Under the pieces are notes generated by a model. That model was not told where the DNA came from. It searched no databases and saw nothing but the letters and a program-made list of their open reading frames with translations. Below are positions 21,674-28,777 of a stretch of DNA of 28,777 nt, piece by piece; position 1 is the stretch's first letter; each line of letters begins with the position of its first letter. The position numbers and the translations under genes are program-made. Source of the stretch: UBA5905 sp964609975 (lineage in GTDB: Bacteria > Bacillota > Clostridia > Oscillospirales > Acutalibacteraceae). The DNA lies in the NCBI GenBank assembly GCA_964609975.1, contig CAZSTR010000018.1, positions 1 through 28,777 on the forward strand. The letters run 5' to 3'.

Positions 21674-21790
21674 ATGGCCGGTGGCAAACGCAGACGGCGA
21701 AAGCGTCCCGGGCGTTGTTCCCGTCGGGTGCGCCATCCGGAGGTGTGGGAAAGCCTTTTGGCGGATGTGTCGCGGGCGCTGGCGGGATGA
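21674..21790 (+). CDS. Small arginine-rich protein of unknown function
   Basis: A 38-codon ORF runs from ATG at 21674 to TGA at 21788-21790. The translation is strongly basic at the start (MAGGKRRRRKRPGRC, then SRRVRHP) with a short possible helix after it (EVWESLLADVSRALAG). It has a well-placed RBS GAGGAGG (21658-21664, 9 nt spacing) and a promoter-like pair upstream, which is more than a random ORF usually has. I do not recognise it. A nucleic-acid-binding small protein or ribosome-associated peptide would fit the charge, but that is speculation. It may also be a chance ORF in the spacer before the riboswitch. Confidence 0.45.
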   Translation: MAGGKRRRRKRPGRCSRRVRHPEVWESLLADVSRALAG

Positions 21791-21862
21791 AATTTGGGAA
21801 ATGCTGTCGAAATGAACAGTTTTCCAGCCGCGGGATTTGTCAAAACATGGGCAACCCTCTAA

Positions 21863-21891
21863 TTGACAAACGGTGTAAAAGGCAGTATACT
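21863..21891 (+). promoter_or_regulatory. Promoter of the riboswitch-xpt unit
   Basis: A consensus TTGACA (21863-21868) and TATACT (21886-21891) are 17 nt apart. Transcription should begin near 21898, a few bases before aptamer stem P1. Confidence 0.88.
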
Positions 21892-21910
21892 GAAACCAGT
21901 GATTAACGGA

Positions 21911-21985
21911 ACATTCGATATACATCAAAAGATACGGTTTTGAAGTTTCTACCCGGTCGCCGTAAATGACCGGACTATCGATGTG
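21911..21985 (+). promoter_or_regulatory. Guanine (purine) riboswitch aptamer
   Basis: All parts of the purine aptamer are present. P1 is 21911-21920 with 21976-21984 (one bulged T). P2 is TCAAAA/TTTTGA around GATACGG. The J2/3 motif AGTTTCTAC is at 21944-21952. P3 is CCGGTC/GACCGG with an L3 containing CCGTAAAT. The specificity base in J3/1 is C (21975), the guanine/hypoxanthine/xanthine type rather than the adenine type. The switch segment 21979-21991 can leave P1 and pair with 22025-22036, forming an antiterminator that includes the left arm of the terminator at 22033-22060. Guanine binding is therefore expected to turn expression off. Confidence 0.95.
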
Positions 21986-22032
21986 AAATGGTCAGGCGAC
22001 CGTCGGTCGCCGCCTGTGCCGTGACCTTTCGC

Positions 22033-22073
22033 ATCGCGGAGCGTGGAAGCGCTCTGCGATTTTTTGCTTTTTC
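22033..22073 (+). terminator. Riboswitch-controlled intrinsic terminator
   Basis: An 11-bp stem (22033-22043 with 22050-22060, one G-T) with a 6-nt loop is followed by a T-rich run. Its left arm overlaps the antiterminator partner of the aptamer P1 strand. A separate perfect hairpin (GGCGACC/GGTCGCC, about 21995-22011) lies in the antiterminator loop. Confidence 0.9.
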
Positions 22074-22089
22074 AAAGGAGGACGAAGCG

Positions 22090-22665
22090 ATGCAGCTTCT
22101 TGAAGAACGGATTCGCCGGGACGGCATCGTGGCGCCCGGAAATGTGCTACGCGTGGACAGCTTCATCAACCACCAGATGGACATGGAGCTGATGAACGCC
22201 ATGGCGGACGAGCTTTGCCGCCTGTTTGCCGCCGAGGGGGTTCAGCGGGTGTTGACCGTGGAGGCCTCCGGCATCGGAATTGCCTGTCTGGTGGCGCTGA
22301 AGCTGGGTGTGCCCATGGTATTCGCAAAAAAGTCGAAAACCTCCAATATTCCCGACACGGTGTACACCGCCACGGTGAAATCCTACACCCACGGGAATGT
22401 AAATCAGATTATGGTGTCGAAGGAGTTTTTGCCGGCTGGGGAGCGGGTGCTGCTCATCGACGATTTTCTGGCTCAGGGCGAAGCGCTGGAGGGCCTACGC
22501 AGCTTGGTGGAGCAGGCGGGAAGCACGGCGGTCGGTGCTGGGATTTTGATTGAAAAGGCTTTTCAAGACGGCGGAAAGCGTCTGCGCGGTGAAGGTCTGC
22601 GGGTGGAAAGCCTGGCGCGGGTGGCATCCATGAGTGTGGAGGAAGGCGTTCGCTTCGCTGAATAA
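22090..22665 (+). CDS. xpt: Xanthine phosphoribosyltransferase (Xpt)
   Basis: The 191-residue type I phosphoribosyltransferase converts xanthine (and guanine or hypoxanthine more weakly) plus PRPP to the nucleotide. The start MQLLEERIRRDGIVAPGNVLRVDSFINHQMD is typical of Xpt. TVEASGIG is the pyrophosphate loop and VLLIDDFLAQGEAL (about 120-133) the PRPP-binding motif. Length equals the usual family size. The ATG at 22090 has AAAGGAGG upstream. It is directly behind a guanine riboswitch, as in Bacillus, and heads a purine-salvage operon with the transporter genes that follow 65 nt later without a terminator. Confidence 0.96.
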   Translation: MQLLEERIRRDGIVAPGNVLRVDSFINHQMDMELMNAMADELCRLFAAEGVQRVLTVEASGIGIACLVALKLGVPMVFAKKSKTSNIPDTVYTATVKSYTHGNVNQIMVSKEFLPAGERVLLIDDFLAQGEALEGLRSLVEQAGSTAVGAGILIEKAFQDGGKRLRGEGLRVESLARVASMSVEEGVRFAE

Positions 22666-22678
22666 AATTTGGTTGATA

Positions 22679-22695
22679 CCGCTCTGCTGGAGCGG
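22679..22695 (+). other. Small hairpin between xpt and the BMP gene
   Basis: CCGCTC and GAGCGG pair around TGCTG, followed by an A-rich stretch and not a T-run. It is unlikely to terminate transcription. It could mark an RNA processing or 5'-protecting site that separates expression of xpt and the lipoprotein gene. Confidence 0.45.
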
Positions 22696-22730
22696 AAAAA
22701 CATAAAAAGAGAAAAATGGAGGAAATGTAC

Positions 22731-24005
22731 ATGAAAAAGCTACTGGCGTTCGTTCTGGCTGCTGTGATGCTGCTGTCTTTGGCGGCTTGCGGCGATGTCA
22801 CCGGCAACGAAAAGAAGGGTGAGGGCGCGGATCTGCTGCCCCGCAAGGAAGTCACCACCAGCGTGACCATCCCGGAGGATTTCAAAATCGGCATGATTTG
22901 CCTGCACGACGAGAACTCCACCTATGACAACAACTTCATTCAGGCGATGAAGTCGGTGCAGAAGGGCCTGGGTCTGAAGGACGAGCAGGTCATCATCGTC
23001 CCTAACATCGGCGAGGACAACTCCTGCTATGACACCGCTGTGGACCTGGCGAAGAACAAGGGCTGCGACATCATTTTCGCGGACTCCTTCGGCCATGAGT
23101 CCTTCATGAAGTCTGCCGCGAAGGAATATCCCAATGTGCAGTTCTGCCATGCCACCGGCACCTCGGCGAAGCTGGCCGGTCTGGACAACTTCCACAATGC
23201 GTTCGCTTCCATCTATGAGGGCCGTTATCTGGCGGGTATCGCCGCCGGCATGAAGCTCAGCGAGATGATCGAGGAAGGCAAAATCAAGGCCGAGGAAGCA
23301 ATCATCGGCTATGTGGGCGCCTTCACCTATGCCGAAGTGGTTTCCGGTATGACCTCCTTCTATTTGGGCGCTCGCTCCGTCTGCCCCTCTGCCACCATGA
23401 AGGTGCGCTACACCGGCTCCTGGTATGACCAGGCCAAGGAGCAGGAGACGGCGCAAGCCTTGATTACCAACGACAAGTGCGTGCTCATCAGCCAGCACGC
23501 CGACTCCTTGGGCGCTCCCACGGCCTGCGAGCTGGCGGGTGTCCCCAATGTGTCCTATAACGGAAGCACCTATTCTGCCGGCGAGAGCACCTTCGTCGTG
23601 TCTTCTGCCATCAACTGGGCGCCCTATTTCCAGTATATCATCGAGACGGTGGTTAAGGGCGAGAAGATCGACGCCGACTGGTGCGGCAACATCGTCTCCA
23701 ACTCCGTTGTGCTGAGCGGCCTGAACCAGGATGTGGTTGCTATGGGCACCGAGGAGAAGATCAACGACGCCATCAAGGCCTTCAAGGCGGGCACTCTGCA
23801 TGTGTTCGACACCTCCAAGTGGACCAAGGACGGCGCGACGCTGACCGAGTATCTGGCGGATGTGGATGGCGACTTCAAGGGCGAGACCAATGTCATCCAT
23901 GATGGCTATTTCGACGAGTCCAACGCGAAGGACTTCCGCTCTGCGCCCTATTTCGACATCATTATCGACGGTGTCACCAACCTGAATACGAACTACGGCG
24001 AATAA
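22731..24005 (+). CDS. BMP-family nucleoside ABC transporter substrate-binding lipoprotein
   Basis: The 424-residue protein has a lipoprotein signal MKKLLAFVLAAVMLLSLAACG with lipid-anchored Cys20. The mature part is of the PnrA/BmpA (Bmp) type: FKIGMICLHDENSTYDNNFIQAM, KGCDIIFADSFGHESFM, YVGAFTYAEVVSGMTSFYLGARS and VRYTGSWYD. Members capture purine nucleosides outside the membrane. The ATG at 22731 has GGAGG 8 nt upstream; an upstream ATG at 22716 lacks this. Codon use is strongly biased to AAC, AAG, TTC and ATC, a sign of high expression not seen as strongly in its neighbours. It lies behind the guanine-riboswitch xpt gene, supporting purine uptake. Confidence 0.93.
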   Translation: MKKLLAFVLAAVMLLSLAACGDVTGNEKKGEGADLLPRKEVTTSVTIPEDFKIGMICLHDENSTYDNNFIQAMKSVQKGLGLKDEQVIIVPNIGEDNSCYDTAVDLAKNKGCDIIFADSFGHESFMKSAAKEYPNVQFCHATGTSAKLAGLDNFHNAFASIYEGRYLAGIAAGMKLSEMIEEGKIKAEEAIIGYVGAFTYAEVVSGMTSFYLGARSVCPSATMKVRYTGSWYDQAKEQETAQALITNDKCVLISQHADSLGAPTACELAGVPNVSYNGSTYSAGESTFVVSSAINWAPYFQYIIETVVKGEKIDADWCGNIVSNSVVLSGLNQDVVAMGTEEKINDAIKAFKAGTLHVFDTSKWTKDGATLTEYLADVDGDFKGETNVIHDGYFDESNAKDFRSAPYFDIIIDGVTNLNTNYGE

Positions 24006-24026
24006 GCCGCATGAACCGCAACTGTC

Positions 24027-24055
24027 GGGCTGCTCGCAAGCTATGCGGGCAGCCC
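24027..24055 (+). terminator. Intercistronic hairpin after the binding-protein gene
   Basis: A 12-bp stem (24027-24038 with 24044-24055, one G-T) with loop AGCTA lies 21 nt after the stop codon. The T-rich sequence after it is weak, so it is probably a partial terminator or a 3'-end stabiliser giving more binding protein than ATPase and permease. Confidence 0.6.
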
Positions 24056-24093
24056 CGTTGCTGTTTATTGATACCTTCTATAGGAGGATGCTT

Positions 24094-25626
24094 GTGAACG
24101 CTCTGGAACTGCACAATGTGACCAAGCGCTTCGGCGAAAAGGTCATCGCAAACAAAAATGTCAGCCTTTCGGTGCGCCGGGGTGAAATTCTGGCGGTGCT
24201 GGGAGAAAACGGAAGCGGAAAGACGACGTTGATGAATATGATCGCCGGAATTTACCATCCAGACGAGGGCGAAATTATCATCAACGGGGAGCCGGCGCTC
24301 ATTGCCTCGCCCAAGGACGCCTTCGGCTATGGCATCGGCATGATCCACCAGCATTTCAAGCTGGTGGATGTGTTCACCGCCACGGAGAACATCGTTCTCG
24401 GCATTGATGACGGGAAAAAATATCGGCTGAAGGACGCTATGAAGCGGGTGGCGGAGATTTCGGAGAGATACGGCTTCGAAATCGACCCGAAGAAAAAAGT
24501 GTATACTATGTCCGTCTCCGAAAAGCAGACGGTGGAGATTGTGAAGGTGCTGTATCGCGGCGCGGAAATCCTGATTTTGGACGAGCCGACGGCGGTGCTG
24601 ACGCCTCAGGAAACGGAAAAGCTGTTTGCGGTGCTGCGTCGGATGCGAGATGACGGAAAATCTATTCTCATCATCACCCACAAGCTCCATGAGGTGCTCA
24701 GCATCTCCGATCGGGTGGCGGTTTTGCGCAAGGGCGAATACATCGGCACAGTCATTACCGCCGAAACGGACGAGGCCCAGCTCACCGAGATGATGGTGGG
24801 GAAAAAGGTGGTGTTGAACATCGAGCGAAGCACCCCTCACGACCCGGCGGATCGGCTGATTGTGCGTGGGGTGGACTGCGTAAGCCGGGATGGCGTGCGC
24901 CTGTTGGATGATGTGAGCTTCACCGCTCGCAGCGGCGAAATTCTCGGCATCGCCGGCATCGCCGGTTCCGGCCAACGGGAGCTGTTGGAGGCCATCGCCG
25001 GCCTGCAGCCCCTGTCCGGCGGCGAAATTTTGTATCAGGATCCCCAATCGGGCGTGACGGAGGATTTGCGCAACAAAACGCCCATGCAGATTCGAGATTT
25101 GGGCGTACGGCTGTCTTTCGTGCCGGAGGATCGGCTGGGCATGGGTCTGGTTGGCAACATGGACATCGTGGACAACATGATGCTGCGGAGCTACCGAAAG
25201 GGGAAGTCTGTGTTTTTGGATCGCCAGCCGCCCCGTCAGCTGGCGGATCAGATTATCGAGGATTTGGGTGTTGTCACGCCCAGCCCCTCTACGCCGGTGC
25301 GCCGTCTGTCCGGTGGAAATGTGCAAAAGGTGCTGGTTGGCCGGGAAATCGCTTCGTCGCCGACGGTGCTGATGGCGGCCTATCCGGTGCGCGGCCTGGA
25401 TATCAACTCCTCCTATCTGATTTATAACCTGCTCAATCGCCAGAAGGAAAACGGCGTTGCTGTGATTTTCGTGGGCGAGGATTTGGATGTGCTGATGGCG
25501 CTGTGTGACCGGATTCTGGTGCTGGGCGGCGGCCGGATCACCGGCGAGGTGGATGGCCGAAATACCACTAAGGAGGAAATCGGTCTGCTGATGACCAAGA
25601 CGAAGGGAGGCGACGCCCGTGGCTAA
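24094..25626 (+). CDS. Nucleoside ABC transporter, double ATP-binding protein
   Basis: The protein of about 510 residues has two ABC domains. The first has Walker A GENGSGKT (about 37-44), Q-loop IHQHFK, signature MSVSEKQ (about 139-145), Walker B ILDEPTAVLT and H-loop ITHKL. The second has a relaxed Walker A (GIAGSGQRE), signature RLSGGNVQK and a Walker B-like LMAAYPVRGLD. The degenerate second half is normal for the BMP/sugar ABC ATPases (YufO/NupO, RbsA type). A GTG start at 24094 is chosen because AGGAGG ends at 24087; the ATG at 24088 touches the RBS. The end overlaps the permease start by 8 nt. It powers import of nucleosides with the two permeases. Confidence 0.93.
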   Translation: MNALELHNVTKRFGEKVIANKNVSLSVRRGEILAVLGENGSGKTTLMNMIAGIYHPDEGEIIINGEPALIASPKDAFGYGIGMIHQHFKLVDVFTATENIVLGIDDGKKYRLKDAMKRVAEISERYGFEIDPKKKVYTMSVSEKQTVEIVKVLYRGAEILILDEPTAVLTPQETEKLFAVLRRMRDDGKSILIITHKLHEVLSISDRVAVLRKGEYIGTVITAETDEAQLTEMMVGKKVVLNIERSTPHDPADRLIVRGVDCVSRDGVRLLDDVSFTARSGEILGIAGIAGSGQRELLEAIAGLQPLSGGEILYQDPQSGVTEDLRNKTPMQIRDLGVRLSFVPEDRLGMGLVGNMDIVDNMMLRSYRKGKSVFLDRQPPRQLADQIIEDLGVVTPSPSTPVRRLSGGNVQKVLVGREIASSPTVLMAAYPVRGLDINSSYLIYNLLNRQKENGVAVIFVGEDLDVLMALCDRILVLGGGRITGEVDGRNTTKEEIGLLMTKTKGGDARG

Positions 25627-26740
25627 GGCAAAGAAGGAAAAGCATACTCGTGAACCGCTGTTGTATGTGGTGAAGCGGGATAATATGTCGGCGAAGCGGG
25701 CGTTGCTGGTGCGCGCCGTCGCGATTTTGCTGGCGGTGGTTGTGTGCGGCGTGGTGACGAAGCTGCTCACAGGGGACGACCCTCTTTCGATCTTCGCCAC
25801 CATCTTTAAGGGTGCCTTCGGAACCGGTCGCACGCTGGTGACGGTGCATGATATTGCAATTTTGCTGTGTGTTTCTCTGGCGGTGACACCTGCCTTTCGG
25901 ATGCGCTTTTGGAATACCGGCGCGGAGGGGCAAGTGCTGATCGGTTGCTTGGCGACGGCGGTTTGTATGCTGACGCTGGGCGGAAAAATCCCGGATGGTT
26001 TGCTGATTGTGTTGATGACGCTGGCGGCGATTCTCGCCGGTGTGATCTGGGGTGTGATCCCCGCCTTTTTCAAGGCGAATTGGGGCACGAACGAAACCCT
26101 GTTCACCCTGATGATGAACTACGTGGCGATTCAGCTCATCGAATATTTCCTCAAGGTGGCGGACAAGAGCGGCTCCAATGTAGTCGGCCCCGATTTGCTC
26201 ACCCATGGCTGGTTCCCGAATTTGTTCAACACGCCCTATGTGCTGAACATCCTGATTGTGGCTCTGCTGACGGTCGGAATGCATATCTATTTGAAATACA
26301 GCAAGCACGGCTACGAAATCTCCGTGGTGGGCGAAAGCGAAAACACGGCGCGCTATATTGGCATCAATGTGAAAAAGGTGATCATTCGCACCATGGCGCT
26401 GTCCGGCGCGATTTGCGGTATTGCCGGGTTGCTGTTGGTGGGCGGTTCGTCCCATTCCATCGACTCCAATCTGGCGGATGGCCGTGGCTTCACCGCTATC
26501 ATGGTTTCCTGGCTGGCGAAGTTTAATCCGGTGTTTATGATTCTCACGACCCTGCTGTTGGTGTTTTTGGAGCGTGGTGCGGATGAAGTGGCCTCGAAAT
26601 TCGGTCTCAACGGCGATTTTGCCGATATTCTCACCGGAATCATTCTGTTTTTCATCATCGGCTGTGAATTCTTCATTCATTATGAAGTGCATTTGAATCG
26701 GCATAAAAAGGCTATCGCCGCAGAAAAGGAGGAGAACTGA
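25619..26740 (+). CDS. Nucleoside ABC transporter permease 1
   Basis: The 373-residue BPD_transp_2 family membrane protein has a basic cytoplasmic N-terminus (about 1-35) followed by about nine hydrophobic segments. Typical motifs are AFRMRFWNTGAEGQVLIGCLA, KANWGTNETLFTLMMNYVA and the late YEISVVGESENTARYIGINVKKVIIRTMALSGAICGIAG. It matches the YufP/NupP type permease that pairs with BMP lipoproteins. The start is GTG at 25619 with GGGAGG 8 nt upstream, overlapping the ATPase stop. The next permease follows after 1 nt. Confidence 0.93.
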   Translation: MAKAKKEKHTREPLLYVVKRDNMSAKRALLVRAVAILLAVVVCGVVTKLLTGDDPLSIFATIFKGAFGTGRTLVTVHDIAILLCVSLAVTPAFRMRFWNTGAEGQVLIGCLATAVCMLTLGGKIPDGLLIVLMTLAAILAGVIWGVIPAFFKANWGTNETLFTLMMNYVAIQLIEYFLKVADKSGSNVVGPDLLTHGWFPNLFNTPYVLNILIVALLTVGMHIYLKYSKHGYEISVVGESENTARYIGINVKKVIIRTMALSGAICGIAGLLLVGGSSHSIDSNLADGRGFTAIMVSWLAKFNPVFMILTTLLLVFLERGADEVASKFGLNGDFADILTGIILFFIIGCEFFIHYEVHLNRHKKAIAAEKEEN

Positions 26741-26741
26741 C

Positions 26742-27722
26742 ATGGAACTGATTATCGGTTTTATCCAGCGGGCGATTCTGCAGGGAACGCCGCTGCTGTT
26801 CGGCTCCACCGGCGAAATTCTCACAGAGAAATCCGGAAACCTGAACCTGGGCATCCCTGGCATCATGTATATTGGTGCGATTTCCGGTGTGGTGGGCGGT
26901 TTTTTCTATCAAACATCCGGTCTGCCGATTATTCCCTTCTTTGCGGTGCTGTTGCCGCTGTTGTGCTGTCTGCTGGGGTCGTTGCTGGCTTCTCTGCTGT
27001 ATTGCTTCCTCACCGTGACCTTGAAGGCGAACCAGAATGTGACCGGCTTGGCTCTGACTACCTTCGGCGTAGGCGTTGGAAACTTCTTCGGTGGCTCGCT
27101 GATTAAAATTGTTAAGAGCGATGTGCCCTATCTGGCGCTGGTGAAAATTGCCAAGGCGTATAAGGGCACGTTGCCCTTCGCTGAGTCCCTGGGGCCGGTG
27201 GGTGAGCTGCTGTTCTCCTATGGCTTTATGGTGTATCTGGCGGTGGCGCTGGCGGTGGCGGTGAGCCTGCTCTTGAAAAAGACCCGGATGGGCTTGCAGC
27301 TGCGGGCGATTGGCGAAAACCCGGCCACGGCGGATGCGGCGGGCATCAATGTCACCCGCTATAAATATGGAGCGACCTGCATCGGCGGCATGATTGCCGG
27401 CTTGGGCGGCCTGTTCTATATCATGGACTATAGCAACGGCATCTGGTCGAACAACGGCTTTGGTGACCGTGGCTGGCTGGCGATTGCCATCGTGATTTTC
27501 GCCACCTGGAAGCCCACCATGGCGATTCTCGGCTCCTATCTGTTTGGTGCGCTGTATATCCTGTTCAACTATTTGCGCGTGCCGATGCAGGTGCTGCCGC
27601 TGATTCAAATGCTGCCCTATGTGGTGACGATTGCGGTGCTGGTGGCGGTGAGCGTGCGCAAGAAGCGAGAGGATCAGCCTCCGGCGTCCCTGGGTCTGTC
27701 CTATTTCCGAGAGGAGCGCTAA
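26742..27722 (+). CDS. Nucleoside ABC transporter permease 2
   Basis: The 326-residue BPD_transp_2 family protein starts MELIIGFIQRAILQGTPLLFGSTGEILTEKSGNLNLGIPGIMYIGA, the usual YufQ/NupQ opening. It has the family's GLQLRAIGENPATADAAGINVTRYKYGATCIGGMIAGLGG and about eight hydrophobic segments. It forms the membrane channel together with permease 1. AGGAGG is 8 nt before the ATG. It is the last gene of the purine operon, followed by a strong terminator 50 nt after the stop. Confidence 0.94.
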   Translation: MELIIGFIQRAILQGTPLLFGSTGEILTEKSGNLNLGIPGIMYIGAISGVVGGFFYQTSGLPIIPFFAVLLPLLCCLLGSLLASLLYCFLTVTLKANQNVTGLALTTFGVGVGNFFGGSLIKIVKSDVPYLALVKIAKAYKGTLPFAESLGPVGELLFSYGFMVYLAVALAVAVSLLLKKTRMGLQLRAIGENPATADAAGINVTRYKYGATCIGGMIAGLGGLFYIMDYSNGIWSNNGFGDRGWLAIAIVIFATWKPTMAILGSYLFGALYILFNYLRVPMQVLPLIQMLPYVVTIAVLVAVSVRKKREDQPPASLGLSYFREER

Positions 27723-27772
27723 ATCGCCCATATTGCATATATCATTACGTATTATATGGTGTAGGCATAGCT

Positions 27773-27812
27773 ATCCCCCGGTGGAGCTTTTGCTCCACCG
27801 GGGGATTTTGTT
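27773..27812 (+). terminator. Strong terminator of the xpt-transporter operon
   Basis: A perfect 15-bp GC-rich stem (27773-27787 with 27792-27806) capped by TTTT and followed by a short T-run. It isolates the purine operon from the ribosomal RNA promoter. Confidence 0.92.
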
Positions 27813-27899
27813 GTGAAGGGTAGTTGGGGTGGGGTGTCGGCTGTTTCGCGTGGCGTGTTGCGGCGGCGGCTTTCGGTGGCTGAGGGGGCGGAAAGGGAG

Positions 27900-27974
27900 A
27901 AAAGCAAGAAAAAAGCGAAAAAACTGAAAAAACGAAAAAAGGGGGTTGACAAACGAGGGAAAGCGTGGTATTAT
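27900..27974 (+). promoter_or_regulatory. rRNA operon promoter with A-tract UP-like element
   Basis: TTGACA (27946-27951) and TATTAT (27969-27974) are 17 nt apart. Upstream, A-tracts at 27900-27903, 27909-27914, 27918-27923, 27927-27932 and 27935-27940 repeat every 8-9 bp, as expected for an UP element or bent DNA. Transcription should start near 27981. The stretch 27813-27899 before it holds nothing I can support. Confidence 0.85.
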
Positions 27975-27980
27975 AGCAAA

Positions 27981-28252
27981 GCTGTCGCGCGAGACGGGAA
28001 CGAATCGCCCCGCACAGCACTCGAAAAAGCACCATCCAAACGGTAGCCGAGAGGTTGCCCGGAACGGTTGGGGTACCTTGAAAATTAAACAGTGTATGAC
28101 AAGAACGAAACACACAAATACCCGTTAATTCCTCCTCGGAAACGAGAGGAATCCGGTGATGGGAAACCATCGCCAAAGAGACGCCAAAGAGCGTCATGAG
28201 TTGTTCAGACTCAACGAGATTGATACAGCGGAAACGCTGTGTGAATACAACG
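27981..28252 (+). other. 16S rRNA leader with a series of GNRA-capped hairpins
   Basis: The transcribed leader contains a 5' stem (GCTGT 27981-27985 with ACAGC 28014-28018) and a GAGA-capped hairpin at 28042-28059. It also has the element CCTTGAAAATTAAACAG near 28077-28093, which is typical of clostridial rRNA leaders and spacers. GAAA-capped hairpins lie at 28128-28152, 28155-28174 and 28225-28240, with two other small stems at 28180-28195 and 28197-28213. A 10-bp direct repeat CGCCAAAGAG occurs at 28171 and 28182. No protein gene is supported here. Confidence 0.7.

Positions 28253-28777
<525 letters not shown>

Noticed and set aside
21911..21985. Adenine riboswitch
   Set aside because: The ligand-pairing base is C and not T, and the downstream gene is xpt.
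25300..25420. Second ATPase domain as a decayed copy
   Set aside because: Degenerate Walker motifs in the second half are a normal property of BMP and sugar-type double ATPases.
23974..26106. A 710-codon minus-strand open frame
   Set aside because: It is antisense to the ABC ATPase gene, which has all expected motifs. The minus-strand product has no domain and no RBS.
27813..28046. A 77-codon Lys-rich plus-strand open frame
   Set aside because: It reads through the A-tract UP-like element, the rRNA promoter and the start of the leader. The Lys run simply reflects the A-tracts.

Overview
The window looks like chromosome from a GC-rich, spore-forming Gram-positive of the Clostridia, most likely Oscillospirales/Ruminococcaceae-like. 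The evidence is spoIIR, ricT, strong AGGAGG ribosome-binding sites, TTGACA-17-TATAAT-type promoters, a xpt guanine riboswitch and the style of the partial 16S gene. The taxonomic call is by eye, without database comparison.

Layout. Positions 1-872 hold the 3' part of an AT-rich nucleotidyltransferase-like gene that differs in composition from everything to its right. From 1141 to 5747 everything reads leftward: a stable-RNA unit (tRNA-Lys, tRNA-Glu, an orphan 5S rRNA, tRNA-Asn) from one strong promoter, then a four-gene operon (Lrp/AsnC regulator, aminotransferase, ispE, spoIIR), then an AraC-family regulator. From 5908 to the right edge everything reads rightward.

5908-17078 is a compact nine-gene operon divergent from the AraC gene. 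It has uxaC, uxuA and an SDR fructuronate reductase (hexuronate to 2-keto-3-deoxygluconate), two sugar-phosphate isomerase/epimerase-type TIM barrels, a GH78-like alpha-L-rhamnosidase, two tandem Gfo/Idh/MocA oxidoreductases, and an (alpha/alpha)6-type glycosidase I cannot place in a family. None has a signal peptide and no transporter is present, so this looks like cytoplasmic dismantling of an imported uronate- and rhamnose-containing glycoside. The oxidoreductases plus TIM barrels suggest an oxidation-based (3-keto-sugar) cleavage route. That is the most interesting part of the window, but it is inference.

17254-21556 carries a MATE exporter, holB (DNA polymerase III delta'), ricT and an aldose-1-epimerase-like gene. 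21557-22089 holds a short Arg-rich ORF with its own promoter and RBS, then a guanine riboswitch with a clear antiterminator/terminator switch. The riboswitch controls xpt and, probably by read-through, a BMP-type nucleoside ABC transporter (lipoprotein, double ATPase, two permeases) ending at a strong terminator at 27773. The right end is a ribosomal RNA operon: an A-tract UP-like element, a strong promoter, a leader rich in GNRA-capped hairpins, and the first ~525 nt of 16S rRNA.
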